Of a stretch of 52,042 nt of DNA, positions 16,339 to 24,420 are shown in pieces. The position numbers were made by a program, and so were the translations under genes. The notes under the pieces were generated by a model. It ran no database searches, was not told the DNA's origin, and was given only the letters and a program-made list of their open reading frames with translations. Location: positions 1-52,042 of the forward strand of contig DAHUXN010000020.1 in the NCBI GenBank assembly GCA_027307115.1. Reading direction: 5' to 3'. Positions within the stretch are counted from its first letter, which is position 1. Every line of letters starts with the position of its first letter. This stretch comes from Acidobacteriota bacterium (GTDB taxonomy: Bacteria; Acidobacteriota; Terriglobia; Acidiferrales; UBA7541).

Positions 16339-17487
16339 ATGACGTCGATACAGTCACAGCTCACCCGGAGGTTCTCCGCTCCTGCCACGCGCTTCAAGAG
16401 TTTTTCGTGCGAGCCGCTGCGCGCCAGCTTGCGCAGCATTTATTGGCTCACTGCATCGGCCGTTTTGTCCTTGACGATAGTTCCAGGAGTAGCCGTAGCT
16501 CAGAGCAGTCCGGCGGCTCAAGCGCCGCGCGGCACCGAAATTCTTCTTCTCGGGACGACGGGCGGGCCCCCTTTGCACAAAGACCGGTCGGAACCGTCCA
16601 GTCTGCTCATCGTCGATGGCCGTTCGTATCTGATCGACTGCGGAATTGGCACGATGCGACGAATGGTCCGCGCGGGCATTCGGTCCGAAACCATAGGAAC
16701 GATCTTCATCACCCATCATCACCCGGATCATGATCTCGATCTCGCCGATGTGATGGCTAACGATTTCTTCAACATGGATCTGGCCGACGCCGCACACACC
16801 ATTAACATCTATGGGCCGCCACAAACAAAGGAACTAGTCGAGGCCGCGTTTCGTTACATCAGCATCCCATTCGGCGTCTTTGCGGACGAGCAGTTCGGTG
16901 ACACCAGACCCAGAAACCCGTTTGTGGCACATGACATTCCGCGCGACGGTGTGGTCTATCAAGACGACAAGATTCGGGTGATTGCCGCCGAAAACTCTCA
17001 TTATGCATTAATGCCGGCACATTTCCGCACGCAGATGAAATCGTATTCATACCGGTTTGAAACGCCGCACGGCGTGATCGTCTTTACGGGTGACACTGGC
17101 CCAAGCGATGCCCCCGTGATACGACTGGCCAAAGGGGCGGATGTCCTCATATCCGAGGTCCTTGACCTTGACGCGATGGTTAAGTTCGCGCGTGCTCTCG
17201 GCGAAGAACATCACTGGTCGCCCCAACGTTCGAACGCATTGGTGGAGCATATGAAGTTCGAGCATCTGGATATGGAAGAAGTCGGAAAACTTGCTTCGAA
17301 GGCGCAGGTCAAGTCGGTGGTGCTGTACCACTTTGGGTCGGAAGGGGTTAAACCTGCGGCTTATGTATCGGGTGTGAAGAAGTATTTCTCGGGTCCTGTG
17401 TTCGCGGGCGCGGACCTCGATCGGTACTGCCTTGGCAGGCAAGACGGCAGAGGGACAAGTGCTCGAATACTCAGCCCATGCCAGTGA
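16339..17487 (+). CDS. Secreted metallo-beta-lactamase-fold protein, RNase Z-like group
   Basis: The 382-residue protein has a long N-terminal region with a hydrophobic signal-like segment (IYWLTASAVLSLTIVPGVAVA, about 34-54). The MBL core follows: LLLGTTGGPP, YLIDCGIGTMRRM and the metal motif THHHPDHDLD, then FTGDTGPSDA, ISEVLDLDAM and a final VVLYHFGS. This arrangement resembles the RNase Z/AHL-lactonase-like exported hydrolases. The ATG at 16339 is preceded by AAGGAAGGAG, a strong ribosome-binding site. The substrate is unknown. The cupin gene begins 121 bp downstream on the same strand. Confidence 0.86.
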   Translation: MTSIQSQLTRRFSAPATRFKSFSCEPLRASLRSIYWLTASAVLSLTIVPGVAVAQSSPAAQAPRGTEILLLGTTGGPPLHKDRSEPSSLLIVDGRSYLIDCGIGTMRRMVRAGIRSETIGTIFITHHHPDHDLDLADVMANDFFNMDLADAAHTINIYGPPQTKELVEAAFRYISIPFGVFADEQFGDTRPRNPFVAHDIPRDGVVYQDDKIRVIAAENSHYALMPAHFRTQMKSYSYRFETPHGVIVFTGDTGPSDAPVIRLAKGADVLISEVLDLDAMVKFARALGEEHHWSPQRSNALVEHMKFEHLDMEEVGKLASKAQVKSVVLYHFGSEGVKPAAYVSGVKKYFSGPVFAGADLDRYCLGRQDGRGTSARILSPCQ

Positions 17488-17608
17488 TGGCCGGAGTGGA
17501 CGCCTGGCAAGGGCACTCCGAACTTGTTTGCGGAGACGGCCCGGTGTACATTTTGCTGCGCCCGGGGAATCAGACCGGAATTTCCTTTCATTTACATGGA
17601 GAGCGAAG

Positions 17609-18145
17609 ATGATCATTCCAAGATGGCTGCGTGCGACACTGCTGTTTTGCGGAGTTGTTGCATTTGTGGGTTTGGTCACCGTGCGGGCCCAGAACGCGAA
17701 TGAGCCGGTGGTCAACATGCATTCGACACTGAAGTTCGGCCCGCTGCCCAATTTGCCTGCCTGCATGACGGGAGCTTCCGAGCGGGGGAATCCGATGACC
17801 GAGGAGTCGGTTCTTCTCCTGCATTTCAGCCCGGGTTGCCACGTGCCGTGGCACTGGCACACGGCGGAGGAAACGCTCTTGGTCGTGGGCGGCACGCTTC
17901 GCGCGGAAATGAAGGGCGGGGCCAAGCCGATGTTTCTCCACGGCGGCGACTACGCACTTATGCCGTCGCACAACATCCATCAGGCGATGTGCGTGGGCAC
18001 GGTTCCGTGCAGCTTGTTCCTCCATTCGAGCGCGGCGTTCGACATACATTATGTGGACAGCTCAGGCAAGGAAATCCCTCTGAGCGAAGCGGCGAAACCG
18101 GTTGGCAAGGCGAAAGCAAAAACGAAAATGAAAATGAAAATGTAA
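17609..18145 (+). CDS. Secreted cupin-domain protein
   Basis: This 178-residue protein has a signal peptide (RWLRATLLFCGVVAFVGLVTV, cleavage near RAQ) and a single cupin barrel. The metal-binding cupin motif 1 is FSPGCHVPWHWHTAEETLLV, with the His triad and Glu, and motif 2 is GGDYALMPSHNIHQAMC. Small exported cupins are common in Acidobacteriota; the ligand or reaction is unknown. The C-terminus is a lysine-rich repeat, KAKAKTKMKMKM. The start was set at ATG 17609 because GGAGAGCGAAG precedes it and the signal peptide begins there; the open frame upstream to 17432 overlaps the MBL gene and is not protein-like. Confidence 0.86.
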   Translation: MIIPRWLRATLLFCGVVAFVGLVTVRAQNANEPVVNMHSTLKFGPLPNLPACMTGASERGNPMTEESVLLLHFSPGCHVPWHWHTAEETLLVVGGTLRAEMKGGAKPMFLHGGDYALMPSHNIHQAMCVGTVPCSLFLHSSAAFDIHYVDSSGKEIPLSEAAKPVGKAKAKTKMKMKM

Positions 18146-18207
18146 ATACCCTGACCTGGAGAGCTGCATAACGTTTTAAGCTTCCAGTCCGAATCCCGAC
18201 GCTCGCA

Positions 18208-19314
18208 CTACGGCAACGGGTAGAGGGAGATTTTGTTGTTGCCGGGTTCAGTGACGGCGATGTAGTGAGCGTCGGGCGAGACAGCGAAGCTGTGGTAGAT
18301 GAGGTCGTGCAGGATGGGAGTGAGATTGCCTCCAGGGATGGAAACCCAGACGAGATCGCCCAATTGTTTTTCAGGGCCGCGCTTGAGGAGAATGCGCTGG
18401 CCGTCGGCTCCCCAGACGACGGTGCCGTAGGCGCAGTTCACAGTGACGGCGGATGAGGGATTTGCGAGGGAGCGGATTTCGAGGGCATCACCATCGCGAA
18501 AGTAGGCGACTTTATCGCCGTTGGGCGAAAGCGCAAGCTGGCCGATATAGCCATCGAGAGTGGCGAGCGTTTCCTCCGTGCCGTGGAGAAGGTCGAGACG
18601 GACGAGTTTAATGGGGCCGGAGAGGGCTTCGTCGCGCTCGATGGCGACGGCGGCGTTGCGCGGCGCGTCCCAAACGACGGCGGTGAAGAAGTGGCCTTTG
18701 AAAATCACGCTGCCGGCCCCGACGGAGGGATGAACGAGGCCGACGTTGTAGAGAAGTTCGGAATTGGCGTCGCGCACGAGATATGCGACCGAATCCGGAT
18801 CGGCGAGCCAGTTGGCCTGGATGGCATCTTCGATGACGCTGGTTTTTGTGCCTGCCACGGGAATTTCCTTGCCCTCGTCGGTCATCAGATCCACAAGGCG
18901 GCTTTGATGAGTGTTGCCTTCGGCGTCGGTGACCTGATCGATTTGCATTTGAACGGTCAGGCGATGGCCGTCGGGAGAAAACGCGACGCGTTGAATGGAA
19001 AAGCTGAACGGAAGAGGAGATTTGACGAGTTTTTCTCCGTCGACGATGAGTTTGCTCTTGCCGTTACTCGTGAGCATCCAGATGTTGTCGCGCTCGATCG
19101 TGTAGTGCTCGAATTTCAATTGGCGGAAAACGGCGCAGGCAACGCGGCCGTCTGAGGAAACGGAGTAGGTGCGGCAGTCGAGTTTGAAGCTGGCGAGAGG
19201 CTTGTCCTGCGCGCGAGTGAGCGGAGCTGCGGCGAGGCAGATAAATATTGCGGCGGCGAGAAGCAGTGCGAGTTTGGTGACATGTAATTCGCGAAATTGT
19301 GGACCGCGATTCAT
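18208..19314 (-). CDS. Secreted WD40/TolB-like beta-propeller protein
   Basis: The 368-residue product has a signal peptide (KLALLLAAAIFICLAAAPL, ending TRAQ). The mature part is made of repeated blades of the TolB/PD40 type: RVAFSPDGHRLTVQM, LALSPNGDKVAYFRDGD, VVWGADGQRILLKRG and FAVSPDAHYIAVTEPG. Such proteins are usually periplasmic scaffolds. No enzyme domain is attached. The start at ATG 19314 was chosen because GAGG precedes it by about 5 nt and it puts the signal near the N-terminus; the open frame continues to 19362 over repeat DNA. The gene converges on the cupin gene. Confidence 0.78.
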   Translation of the reverse strand: MNRGPQFRELHVTKLALLLAAAIFICLAAAPLTRAQDKPLASFKLDCRTYSVSSDGRVACAVFRQLKFEHYTIERDNIWMLTSNGKSKLIVDGEKLVKSPLPFSFSIQRVAFSPDGHRLTVQMQIDQVTDAEGNTHQSRLVDLMTDEGKEIPVAGTKTSVIEDAIQANWLADPDSVAYLVRDANSELLYNVGLVHPSVGAGSVIFKGHFFTAVVWDAPRNAAVAIERDEALSGPIKLVRLDLLHGTEETLATLDGYIGQLALSPNGDKVAYFRDGDALEIRSLANPSSAVTVNCAYGTVVWGADGQRILLKRGPEKQLGDLVWVSIPGGNLTPILHDLIYHSFAVSPDAHYIAVTEPGNNKISLYPLP

Positions 19315-19319
19315 AACGA

Positions 19320-19520
19320 CCTCAGCGGCTGAAGCCGCGTTTACCTTCCGTGCTAACGGCACGGCTAAAGCCGTGGCCTAACGCAACGGATTCGCCCGTC
19401 CTCAAGCGACGGAAAATCCCCACCCTTCGCGAAAACTGCTCAGGATGGGGCACCCGGCCGCGTCTTGCGAAAACGCAAGAAGAAAGCAGATTCCTCGTCG
19501 CATGGCTCCTCGGAATGACA
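19320..19520. repeat. Intergenic composite repeat block
   Basis: The spacer between rarA and the beta-propeller gene is packed with repeats: GCGGCTGAAGCCGC and CACGGCTAAAGCCGTG hairpins (19325-19380), the ATCCCCACCCTTCGCG...GGATGGGGCACCCGG element (about 19412-19459), and an inverted AGCAGATTCCTCGTCG/CTCCTCGGAATGACA element (19485-19520). No gene is present. The order of the last two classes matches the block at 1.7-1.9 kb. Confidence 0.72.
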
Positions 19521-19542
19521 GCCACTATAGTTTTCTTGACGC

Positions 19543-20955
19543 TCATGAGTTCGGGTCCTTCTTACGGTCATGTTTTGATGCTTGCGCCGATTTTTGTTCA
19601 GCCTGCGGTTCGGACGGCTTTGATTTGATGCGGCGAATCTCTTCGAGTCGCTGGCGAATGCGCGCTTCGACGCCCTGATCAGTGGGGTGATAGTAGACGC
19701 GATCGCGAAGGCTGTCTGGCAGACACGTCATGTTCGTGATTTTCTCTTCCGCGTTGTGGGCGTACTGATAACCCTTTCCGTAGCCGATGTGCTCCATCAA
19801 GCCGGTGACGGCGTTGCGCAGATGCAGCGGGACGGGTTCGGCGATGGTGCGCTGCAAATCTTCGCGGACGGAATTGTATGCGGTGTAGACGGCATTTGAT
19901 TTTGGCGCGAGAGAAAGATAGACGGCGGCCTCGGCGAGAGCGAGATGGCCTTCGGGCGCGCCGAGGAAATCGAAAGCGTTCATCGCCGCAAGAGTGATTT
20001 GAAGCGCGGCAGGATCGGCGAGACCGATGTCTTCGCTGGCCATGCGAACGAGACGGCGCGCGAGGTAGAGCGCATCTTCGCCGGATTCGAGCATGCGCGC
20101 GAGCCAGTAGAGAGCCGCGTCGGGATCCGAATTGCGCACGGATTTGTGCAGCGCGGAGATGAGATTGAAATGCTCTTCGCCCGCTTTGTCGTAGGGGAGA
20201 AGCTTGTGCTGAAGGACGTCTTCGAGGCGTTCGCGCGAAACGACGCGGCGGCCAGCGGCATCAGGCGCCGTGCCGAGGACGACGGCTTCGAGAGTGTTGT
20301 ACGCAGCGCGGCCATCGCCATTGGCGAGCTGCGCGATGCGATCGAGAACGTCATCGGGAATTTCGACTTGCTCATTGCCGAGGCCGCTCTGTTTGTCGGT
20401 GAGCGCGCGATGCAGGAGATCGATGATTTGTTCGGCGGAGAGCGCGTGGAGAATGTAAACCTTCATGCGCGAGAGGAGCGGCGCGATGACTTCGAACGAA
20501 GGATTTTCGGTGGTCGCTCCGATCAGAAGAATCGTGCCGGATTCAACGGCGGGCAGAAGCGCGTCCTGCTGGGATTTATTGAAGCGGTGAATTTCGTCGA
20601 CGAAGACCACGGTGCGGCGGCCGTAATGGCGCGCGCCTTCCGCGTCGGACATCACTTGCTTGATTTCCTTGATGCCGGACATCACAGCGCTGAAGGGAAC
20701 GAATTCAGATCGCGTTTTTTTCGCGATCAGCCGCGCGAGAGTAGTTTTGCCGCAGCCGGGAGGTCCCCAGAAAAGCATGGAAACCATGTCGTCGCGCTCG
20801 ATTTGCGTGCGCAGGGGTTTGCCGGGGGCGAGTAAATCGTCCTGACCGAGAACTTCGTCGAGCGTGCGCGGGCGCATGCGGTCCGCGAGAGGGCGCGAGC
20901 TTTGCGGACCTTCGTTCTCGGAGCCTTCGGGTTCGATGGCGCGAAAAAGATTCAT
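19543..20955 (-). CDS. rarA: Replication-associated recombination ATPase RarA (MgsA)
   Basis: This 470-residue AAA+ ATPase is related to clamp-loader subunits and acts at stalled replication forks. Features in order are [17 protein letters not shown], Walker [16 protein letters not shown], Walker [21 protein letters not shown], sensor 1 [12 protein letters not shown], and the C-terminal tetramerisation region with [19 protein letters not shown] and EDIGLADP. The end is extended by a charged Lys/Glu/Gln tail of about 30 residues. Length is close to the family norm. It is separated from the upstream TrmH gene by about 120 bp of repeats. Confidence 0.96.
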   Translation of the reverse strand: MNLFRAIEPEGSENEGPQSSRPLADRMRPRTLDEVLGQDDLLAPGKPLRTQIERDDMVSMLFWGPPGCGKTTLARLIAKKTRSEFVPFSAVMSGIKEIKQVMSDAEGARHYGRRTVVFVDEIHRFNKSQQDALLPAVESGTILLIGATTENPSFEVIAPLLSRMKVYILHALSAEQIIDLLHRALTDKQSGLGNEQVEIPDDVLDRIAQLANGDGRAAYNTLEAVVLGTAPDAAGRRVVSRERLEDVLQHKLLPYDKAGEEHFNLISALHKSVRNSDPDAALYWLARMLESGEDALYLARRLVRMASEDIGLADPAALQITLAAMNAFDFLGAPEGHLALAEAAVYLSLAPKSNAVYTAYNSVREDLQRTIAEPVPLHLRNAVTGLMEHIGYGKGYQYAHNAEEKITNMTCLPDSLRDRVYYHPTDQGVEARIRQRLEEIRRIKSKPSEPQAEQKSAQASKHDRKKDPNS

Positions 20956-20989
20956 GAGTTTGTTTTCTGTTGGCCTTCGCTTTGCATTG

Positions 20990-21108
20990 TAGGGGCGGCT
21001 TTACGCCGCCCGCGTTTGCCTTGCCGTCAGCTTTCGTAGCGGCGGCCTTCAGGCTGGCGCCGTTGCTCCATTCCTTTCATTGGCCGGCGCCGTTGCTCAA
21101 GCGACGCT
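20990..21108. repeat. Short intergenic repeats between rarA and the TrmH gene
   Basis: TGTAGGGGCGGC-TTTAC-GCCGCCCG (about 20990-21013) forms a hairpin of the same class as those at 0.85 and 4.97 kb. A direct repeat GGCGCCGTTGCTC occurs twice around 21057 and 21086; the second copy encodes the last residues of the TrmH-family protein. Confidence 0.5.
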
Positions 21109-21949
21109 GGCGCGCGGCTTCGTACAGAATAAGCGATGCGGCGACGGCGGCGTTTAAGGAGTCCACCGGCTCCGCAAGTTGGATGCGAATGAGCGCCTCG
21201 GCGCTGCGTTCGATTTCGGGCGGGAGACCGGCGCCTTCGTTGCCAATAAGGAGAGCGACGGGCTGGCGAAAATTGAATTCGTTGGGGTCGCGCGCGGCGG
21301 TGTTTTTTGGCGAAGAGGCGGCGACAATTTGCAGGCCGGAGACGCGAAGTTGCGCGAGCGCGACGGGCGCGGCGAGTTCAAAGAGAGTCGGAAGGCGCAG
21401 AGCGGAACCCGCGGAGGCGCGCAGGGATTTCGGGGAATAGGGATGCGCGGCGCCTTTTGCGGCGATGACTCCCGTGGCGCCGAGGGCTTCGGCGGAGCGG
21501 AGAATGGTGCCGACGTTGCCGGGGTCTTGCACGCCGACGAGAACCACGATGAGGGGATCAAGGCCGCGAAGAAGATCGTCGAAGACGAATTGCGGCGCGC
21601 GCAGAAGAGCGGCGATGCCTTGAGGAGTTTCGGTGGCGGCGACCGAGGCGAAAAGTTTGTCAGTGGTGCGGAGGACGAGGGTGGGACGGTCGAGTTCGAC
21701 GAGAAGCGCGGCGAGAGCTTTTTCGGCGGACGCGCTGGCGAGTATGGCTTCGAGTTCGAGTTCGGAGCGAATGGCTTCCGAGACGAGGCGGACGCCTTCG
21801 AGGCCGATGCGGTTGTCCTCCGGGCGGGAGGAGTGCAGGACGGCGCGGAAAAGTTTGAGCCAGTGATTTTCGCGCGACGTGATCAGCGCGCTTTGCGGCG
21901 TGCGCGTACCGGCGGATTTAGTTGGTGAAGGGCGCGATTGCGGCATCAT
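21077..21949 (-). CDS. TrmH/SpoU-family RNA 2'-O-methyltransferase
   Basis: This 290-residue protein has an N-terminal substrate-binding domain (NHWLKLFRAVLHSS, GLEGVRLVSEAI) and a C-terminal SPOUT knot. The three SPOUT motifs are visible: VQDPGNVGTILRSAEA (motif 1), VALLIGNEGAGLPPEI (motif 2) and AEPVDSLNAAVAASLILYEA (motif 3). These bind S-adenosylmethionine and methylate the 2'-OH of a tRNA or rRNA nucleotide. The overall layout resembles RlmB/TsnR-type enzymes, but the exact target cannot be read from sequence. The C-terminal few residues derive from a local repeat. There are tandem ATG codons at the start (21949 and 21946). Confidence 0.92.
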   Translation of the reverse strand: MMPQSRPSPTKSAGTRTPQSALITSRENHWLKLFRAVLHSSRPEDNRIGLEGVRLVSEAIRSELELEAILASASAEKALAALLVELDRPTLVLRTTDKLFASVAATETPQGIAALLRAPQFVFDDLLRGLDPLIVVLVGVQDPGNVGTILRSAEALGATGVIAAKGAAHPYSPKSLRASAGSALRLPTLFELAAPVALAQLRVSGLQIVAASSPKNTAARDPNEFNFRQPVALLIGNEGAGLPPEIERSAEALIRIQLAEPVDSLNAAVAASLILYEAARQRRLSNGAGQ

Positions 21950-22015
21950 CGATGGGAGACTAGCAGACGAAGAGGGGCTTCGCCAAGCGCCGCTAAAAGA
22001 GAGCAGTTGGGGTGT

Positions 22016-22639
22016 ATGCTAACGTTTGTGAACAGCTATTTCCAGGTCCTAATTTGCTTGCTGCTACTTCAGGCGGCCTCGCCACGCAAAGTTTCTCAGA
22101 AACTTGACTGGAACTGGAAGGAGGGCGATTGGGTGAGTCCGGCGTTGTCGCTGCGAAGTGCCATGATGCCTGCGAAGGAAAAGGCCGCGATCCAGAAGGC
22201 TATCGAGGCTCAAGTCAAGCCTGGGTTAGATCCCCAGTCGGAAAATCAGCTAGCAAGCATGGCCCTGGATTGCGCCGTCAAAACCGTTCACTTGAGCGAT
22301 ACAGGTACTCACGAGATTGTGGCGGATTTGCCCGCTTGGTGTAGTCCGACTGGCAATTGCGATTTTTGGTTTTTCAGGCGAACGCCGCAAGGCTACAAGC
22401 TGCTGGTCGATTCGGTGGGGCAGAGTTTTACGATAGAGAAGACACGCACAAATGGATTCAGGGATCTGCTTGTGCAAATGCAAGGCTCGGCTACCGACTC
22501 CGAACTCAAGCTGTATCGTTATGCGCGTGGTAGGTACTGGCGCGAGGCCTGCTATGACGCAAACTGGGCGCCGCTCGAGAACGGGGTCGTCCACGAACTG
22601 AAAGAACCGCGCATTACTCGGGCCCCTTGCGGGAAATGA
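22016..22639 (+). CDS. Hypothetical exported protein
   Basis: The 207-residue product begins with a short hydrophobic signal-like segment (FVNSYFQVLICLLLLQAA). The mature part has four cysteines (LDCAV, AWCSPTGNCDFWFF, EACYD) that could form disulfides. An AEIVADLPAWC-like core with WFFRRTPQGYKLLVDSVGQ resembles small exported proteins seen in Acidobacteriota, but I do not recognise a family. The ATG at 22016 follows a GGGG-containing stretch. The gene is divergent from the TrmH gene and converges on the small zinc-ribbon gene. Confidence 0.66.
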   Translation: MLTFVNSYFQVLICLLLLQAASPRKVSQKLDWNWKEGDWVSPALSLRSAMMPAKEKAAIQKAIEAQVKPGLDPQSENQLASMALDCAVKTVHLSDTGTHEIVADLPAWCSPTGNCDFWFFRRTPQGYKLLVDSVGQSFTIEKTRTNGFRDLLVQMQGSATDSELKLYRYARGRYWREACYDANWAPLENGVVHELKEPRITRAPCGK

Positions 22640-22640
22640 A

Positions 22641-22850
22641 TTAAATGTAGTTGCGGTTTTCGTCGGCTAGGAGCATGCCGTCGGAGTGGCATTGCGGGAA
22701 GACGCTGGTCTGCTTGAACGGGATGGGCGGGCGAATGCCTCCGTATTCGCAGACGACGCAGAGGCGGCGTTCGGTGGGGCAATTGTTGTGAGAGCAGCGG
22801 TAAAGCAACATGCGGCGTCCGCACTTGGGACAATTCTGTTCTGGGAGCAT
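22641..22850 (-). CDS. Small cysteine-rich, probably zinc-binding protein
   Basis: This 69-residue protein contains CPKCGRRM, YRCSHNNC and CVVCEYGG, giving paired Cys/His ligands for one or two zinc ions in the first 36 residues. The C-terminal half (PFKQTSVFPQCHSDGMLL) has one more Cys-His pair. It looks like a stand-alone zinc ribbon. No family name comes to mind. Support for it being real is the regular Cys spacing; competing reading frames over the same DNA lack protein-like features. It converges on the preceding gene with 1 bp between stops. Confidence 0.5.
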   Translation of the reverse strand: MLPEQNCPKCGRRMLLYRCSHNNCPTERRLCVVCEYGGIRPPIPFKQTSVFPQCHSDGMLLADENRNYI

Positions 22851-22982
22851 GAGGTTCTATTTTCCGACTTTCGCGGCAAAAGGCAAGGGATGTTCGAGGG
22901 ATTTGCGTTATTCGTGCAAGTGATGAAACGGTGGCGCGAAGAAGTGCGCAAAGAGTGCGGCACCCGGCCGACGGATAGTTTA

Positions 22983-23067
22983 TAGTCGAGAGTTGAAAGT
23001 CGAGAGTCGCGTGATTTGCGACAAAATCCCCACCCTTCACAAAAACCGTTCAGGATGGGGCACCCGG
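22983..23067. repeat. Heptads plus GGGGCACCC hairpin element
   Basis: Degenerate heptads (AGTCGAGAGTTGAAAGTCG, about 22983-23010) are followed by the hairpin ATCCCCACCCTTCAC...GTTCAGGATGGGGCACCCGG (23024-23067), nearly identical in its arms to the copy at 19.4 kb. The rest of 22851-23119 holds no credible gene. Confidence 0.65.
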
Positions 23068-23119
23068 AAAATCCTGGCTACCTCAGCGAAGTTGTCTGCG
23101 CGAGGACGCTTGCGCGGGT

Positions 23120-23821
23120 TTGGGCGGGTATGGTAGTTTGCAGCAGAATGCGGCGGAGCGCGGCGCCGCACGAGCGATCCCATTGCCAGCGGAAGTCCTG
23201 AAAGTTTCAATAGAAGCTCCCGAGCCGCACGCCATTCATTACGCCGCGAGTCTGATCCAGCGCGGACGCGTGGTGGGCATTCCTACCGACACGTTTTACG
23301 GGCTTTCGGCCGATCCCTACAATTTGGCGGCGATTGAGCGCGTATTTCGCGTGAAAGGGCGCGCGGAAACGAAAGCGCTGCCGATTCTGGTGAACTCGAT
23401 TGAGCAGGCGACGACGCTGGCGCGGGATTTGCCGGATAGTTTTCTGAAGCTGGCGCGGAAATTCTGGCCGGGCGCGTTGACGATTGTGGTGGAGGCGACG
23501 CACGGGTTGCCTTTGAAAGTGACGGGAAACAGCGGGCGCGTCGCATTGCGCTGGCCGAAGTCGGCCGTGGCGTGCGCGTTGATTGAAGCGGCGGGCGGCC
23601 CGATCACGGGCACCAGCGCCAACCTTTCGGGATTTCCGGCGTGCAGCGATGCGGGGTCGCTGATGAAGCAGCTTGGCGACCGCTTGCCGCTGATTCTCGA
23701 TGGTGGTGCGACGGGAGCGGCGCTCGCCTCAACGATTGTCGCACTGCGCGGCGCGGATTGGTCGATCATCCGCGAAGGCGCGGTGCCCGAGGCGGAAATT
23801 CGCAAGGCGATTGAGGGATAG
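23120..23821 (+). CDS. Threonylcarbamoyl-AMP synthase family protein (YrdC/Sua5)
   Basis: The protein has a YrdC domain with AASLIQRGRVVGIPTDTFYG, the basic KGRAETKALPILV segment, LARKFWPGALTIVVEA, RVALRWPKS and ITGTSANLSGFPACSD. Family members make threonylcarbamoyl-AMP from threonine, bicarbonate and ATP for the t6A37 modification of ANN-decoding tRNAs. It lacks the extra Sua5 C-terminal domain, so it is TsaC/YrdC-sized. The start is uncertain: no in-frame ATG precedes the domain, and the nearest candidates are TTG codons at 23120, 23138 and about 23183. About 200-234 residues result depending on the choice. Confidence 0.9.
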   Translation: MGGYGSLQQNAAERGAARAIPLPAEVLKVSIEAPEPHAIHYAASLIQRGRVVGIPTDTFYGLSADPYNLAAIERVFRVKGRAETKALPILVNSIEQATTLARDLPDSFLKLARKFWPGALTIVVEATHGLPLKVTGNSGRVALRWPKSAVACALIEAAGGPITGTSANLSGFPACSDAGSLMKQLGDRLPLILDGGATGAALASTIVALRGADWSIIREGAVPEAEIRKAIEG

Positions 23822-23883
23822 GCCTCAAGTAGCGAAGGGACACAGACGATGCGAAGTCTAAATTAAATTCAAGAGGAGCAGCC

Positions 23884-24420
23884 ATGTTCAGGGTCATTAA
23901 ATTAGGGATCGTTTTCGTCGCGATGCTATCGGCGTTTGTTCCGGCCACGAGAGCTCAAGTACCCACAAGAACGGTCGTGGCCCCGGTGCCGGCGCAAATC
24001 ATTGCCGCCAAGAAAGTTTTCATTTCCAATGGCGGAGTCGATACGGCTGTGCTTGCCGCCACCAAGCGTGCGGGAGAGCCTGACCAAGGCTACAATCAAT
24101 TTTACGCGGCGATGAAGAGTTGGGGGCGATATGAACTTGCGACGACCCCTACGGACGCCGATTTGGTGTTTGAAATACGTTTTGCTGCTCCAATTTCCGA
24201 TTGCCAAAAAGTTACGACGTACGAGCCGCAGTTTAGTTTGACGATTATGGACGCCAAGACGCACTTCACGCTATGGACCCTAACCGAACCTGTGCAAGGC
24301 GCATTCCGCAAAGCAACATGGAACAGAAACGTCAATCAAGGAGTCGCCGATCTGATAGACGACATACGACAACTGGCGGGCCCGTCAGTGGCCACGGCGG
24401 TCGGCGCAGATAAAAATTAG
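23884..24420 (+). CDS. Hypothetical secreted protein
   Basis: The 178-residue product has a signal peptide (VIKLGIVFVAMLSAFVPA, cleavage near TRAQ). The mature domain contains KVFISNGGVDTAV, YNQFYAAMKSWGRYEL, ADLVFEIRFAAP and FSLTIMDAKTHFTLWTLTEPV. This alternating pattern, with a lipoprotein-like beta-sheet feel, occurs in many small exported acidobacterial proteins. I cannot assign a function. AAGAGGAGC precedes the ATG and is a good ribosome-binding site. It converges on the oligopeptide-binding gene with a 4-bp overlap of stops. Confidence 0.72.
   Translation: MFRVIKLGIVFVAMLSAFVPATRAQVPTRTVVAPVPAQIIAAKKVFISNGGVDTAVLAATKRAGEPDQGYNQFYAAMKSWGRYELATTPTDADLVFEIRFAAPISDCQKVTTYEPQFSLTIMDAKTHFTLWTLTEPVQGAFRKATWNRNVNQGVADLIDDIRQLAGPSVATAVGADKN

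Noticed and set aside
19945-20835. Plus-strand ORF of 296 codons opposite rarA
   Set aside because: It is a mirror of the rarA coding frame with no domain; rarA on the minus strand has all AAA+ motifs.
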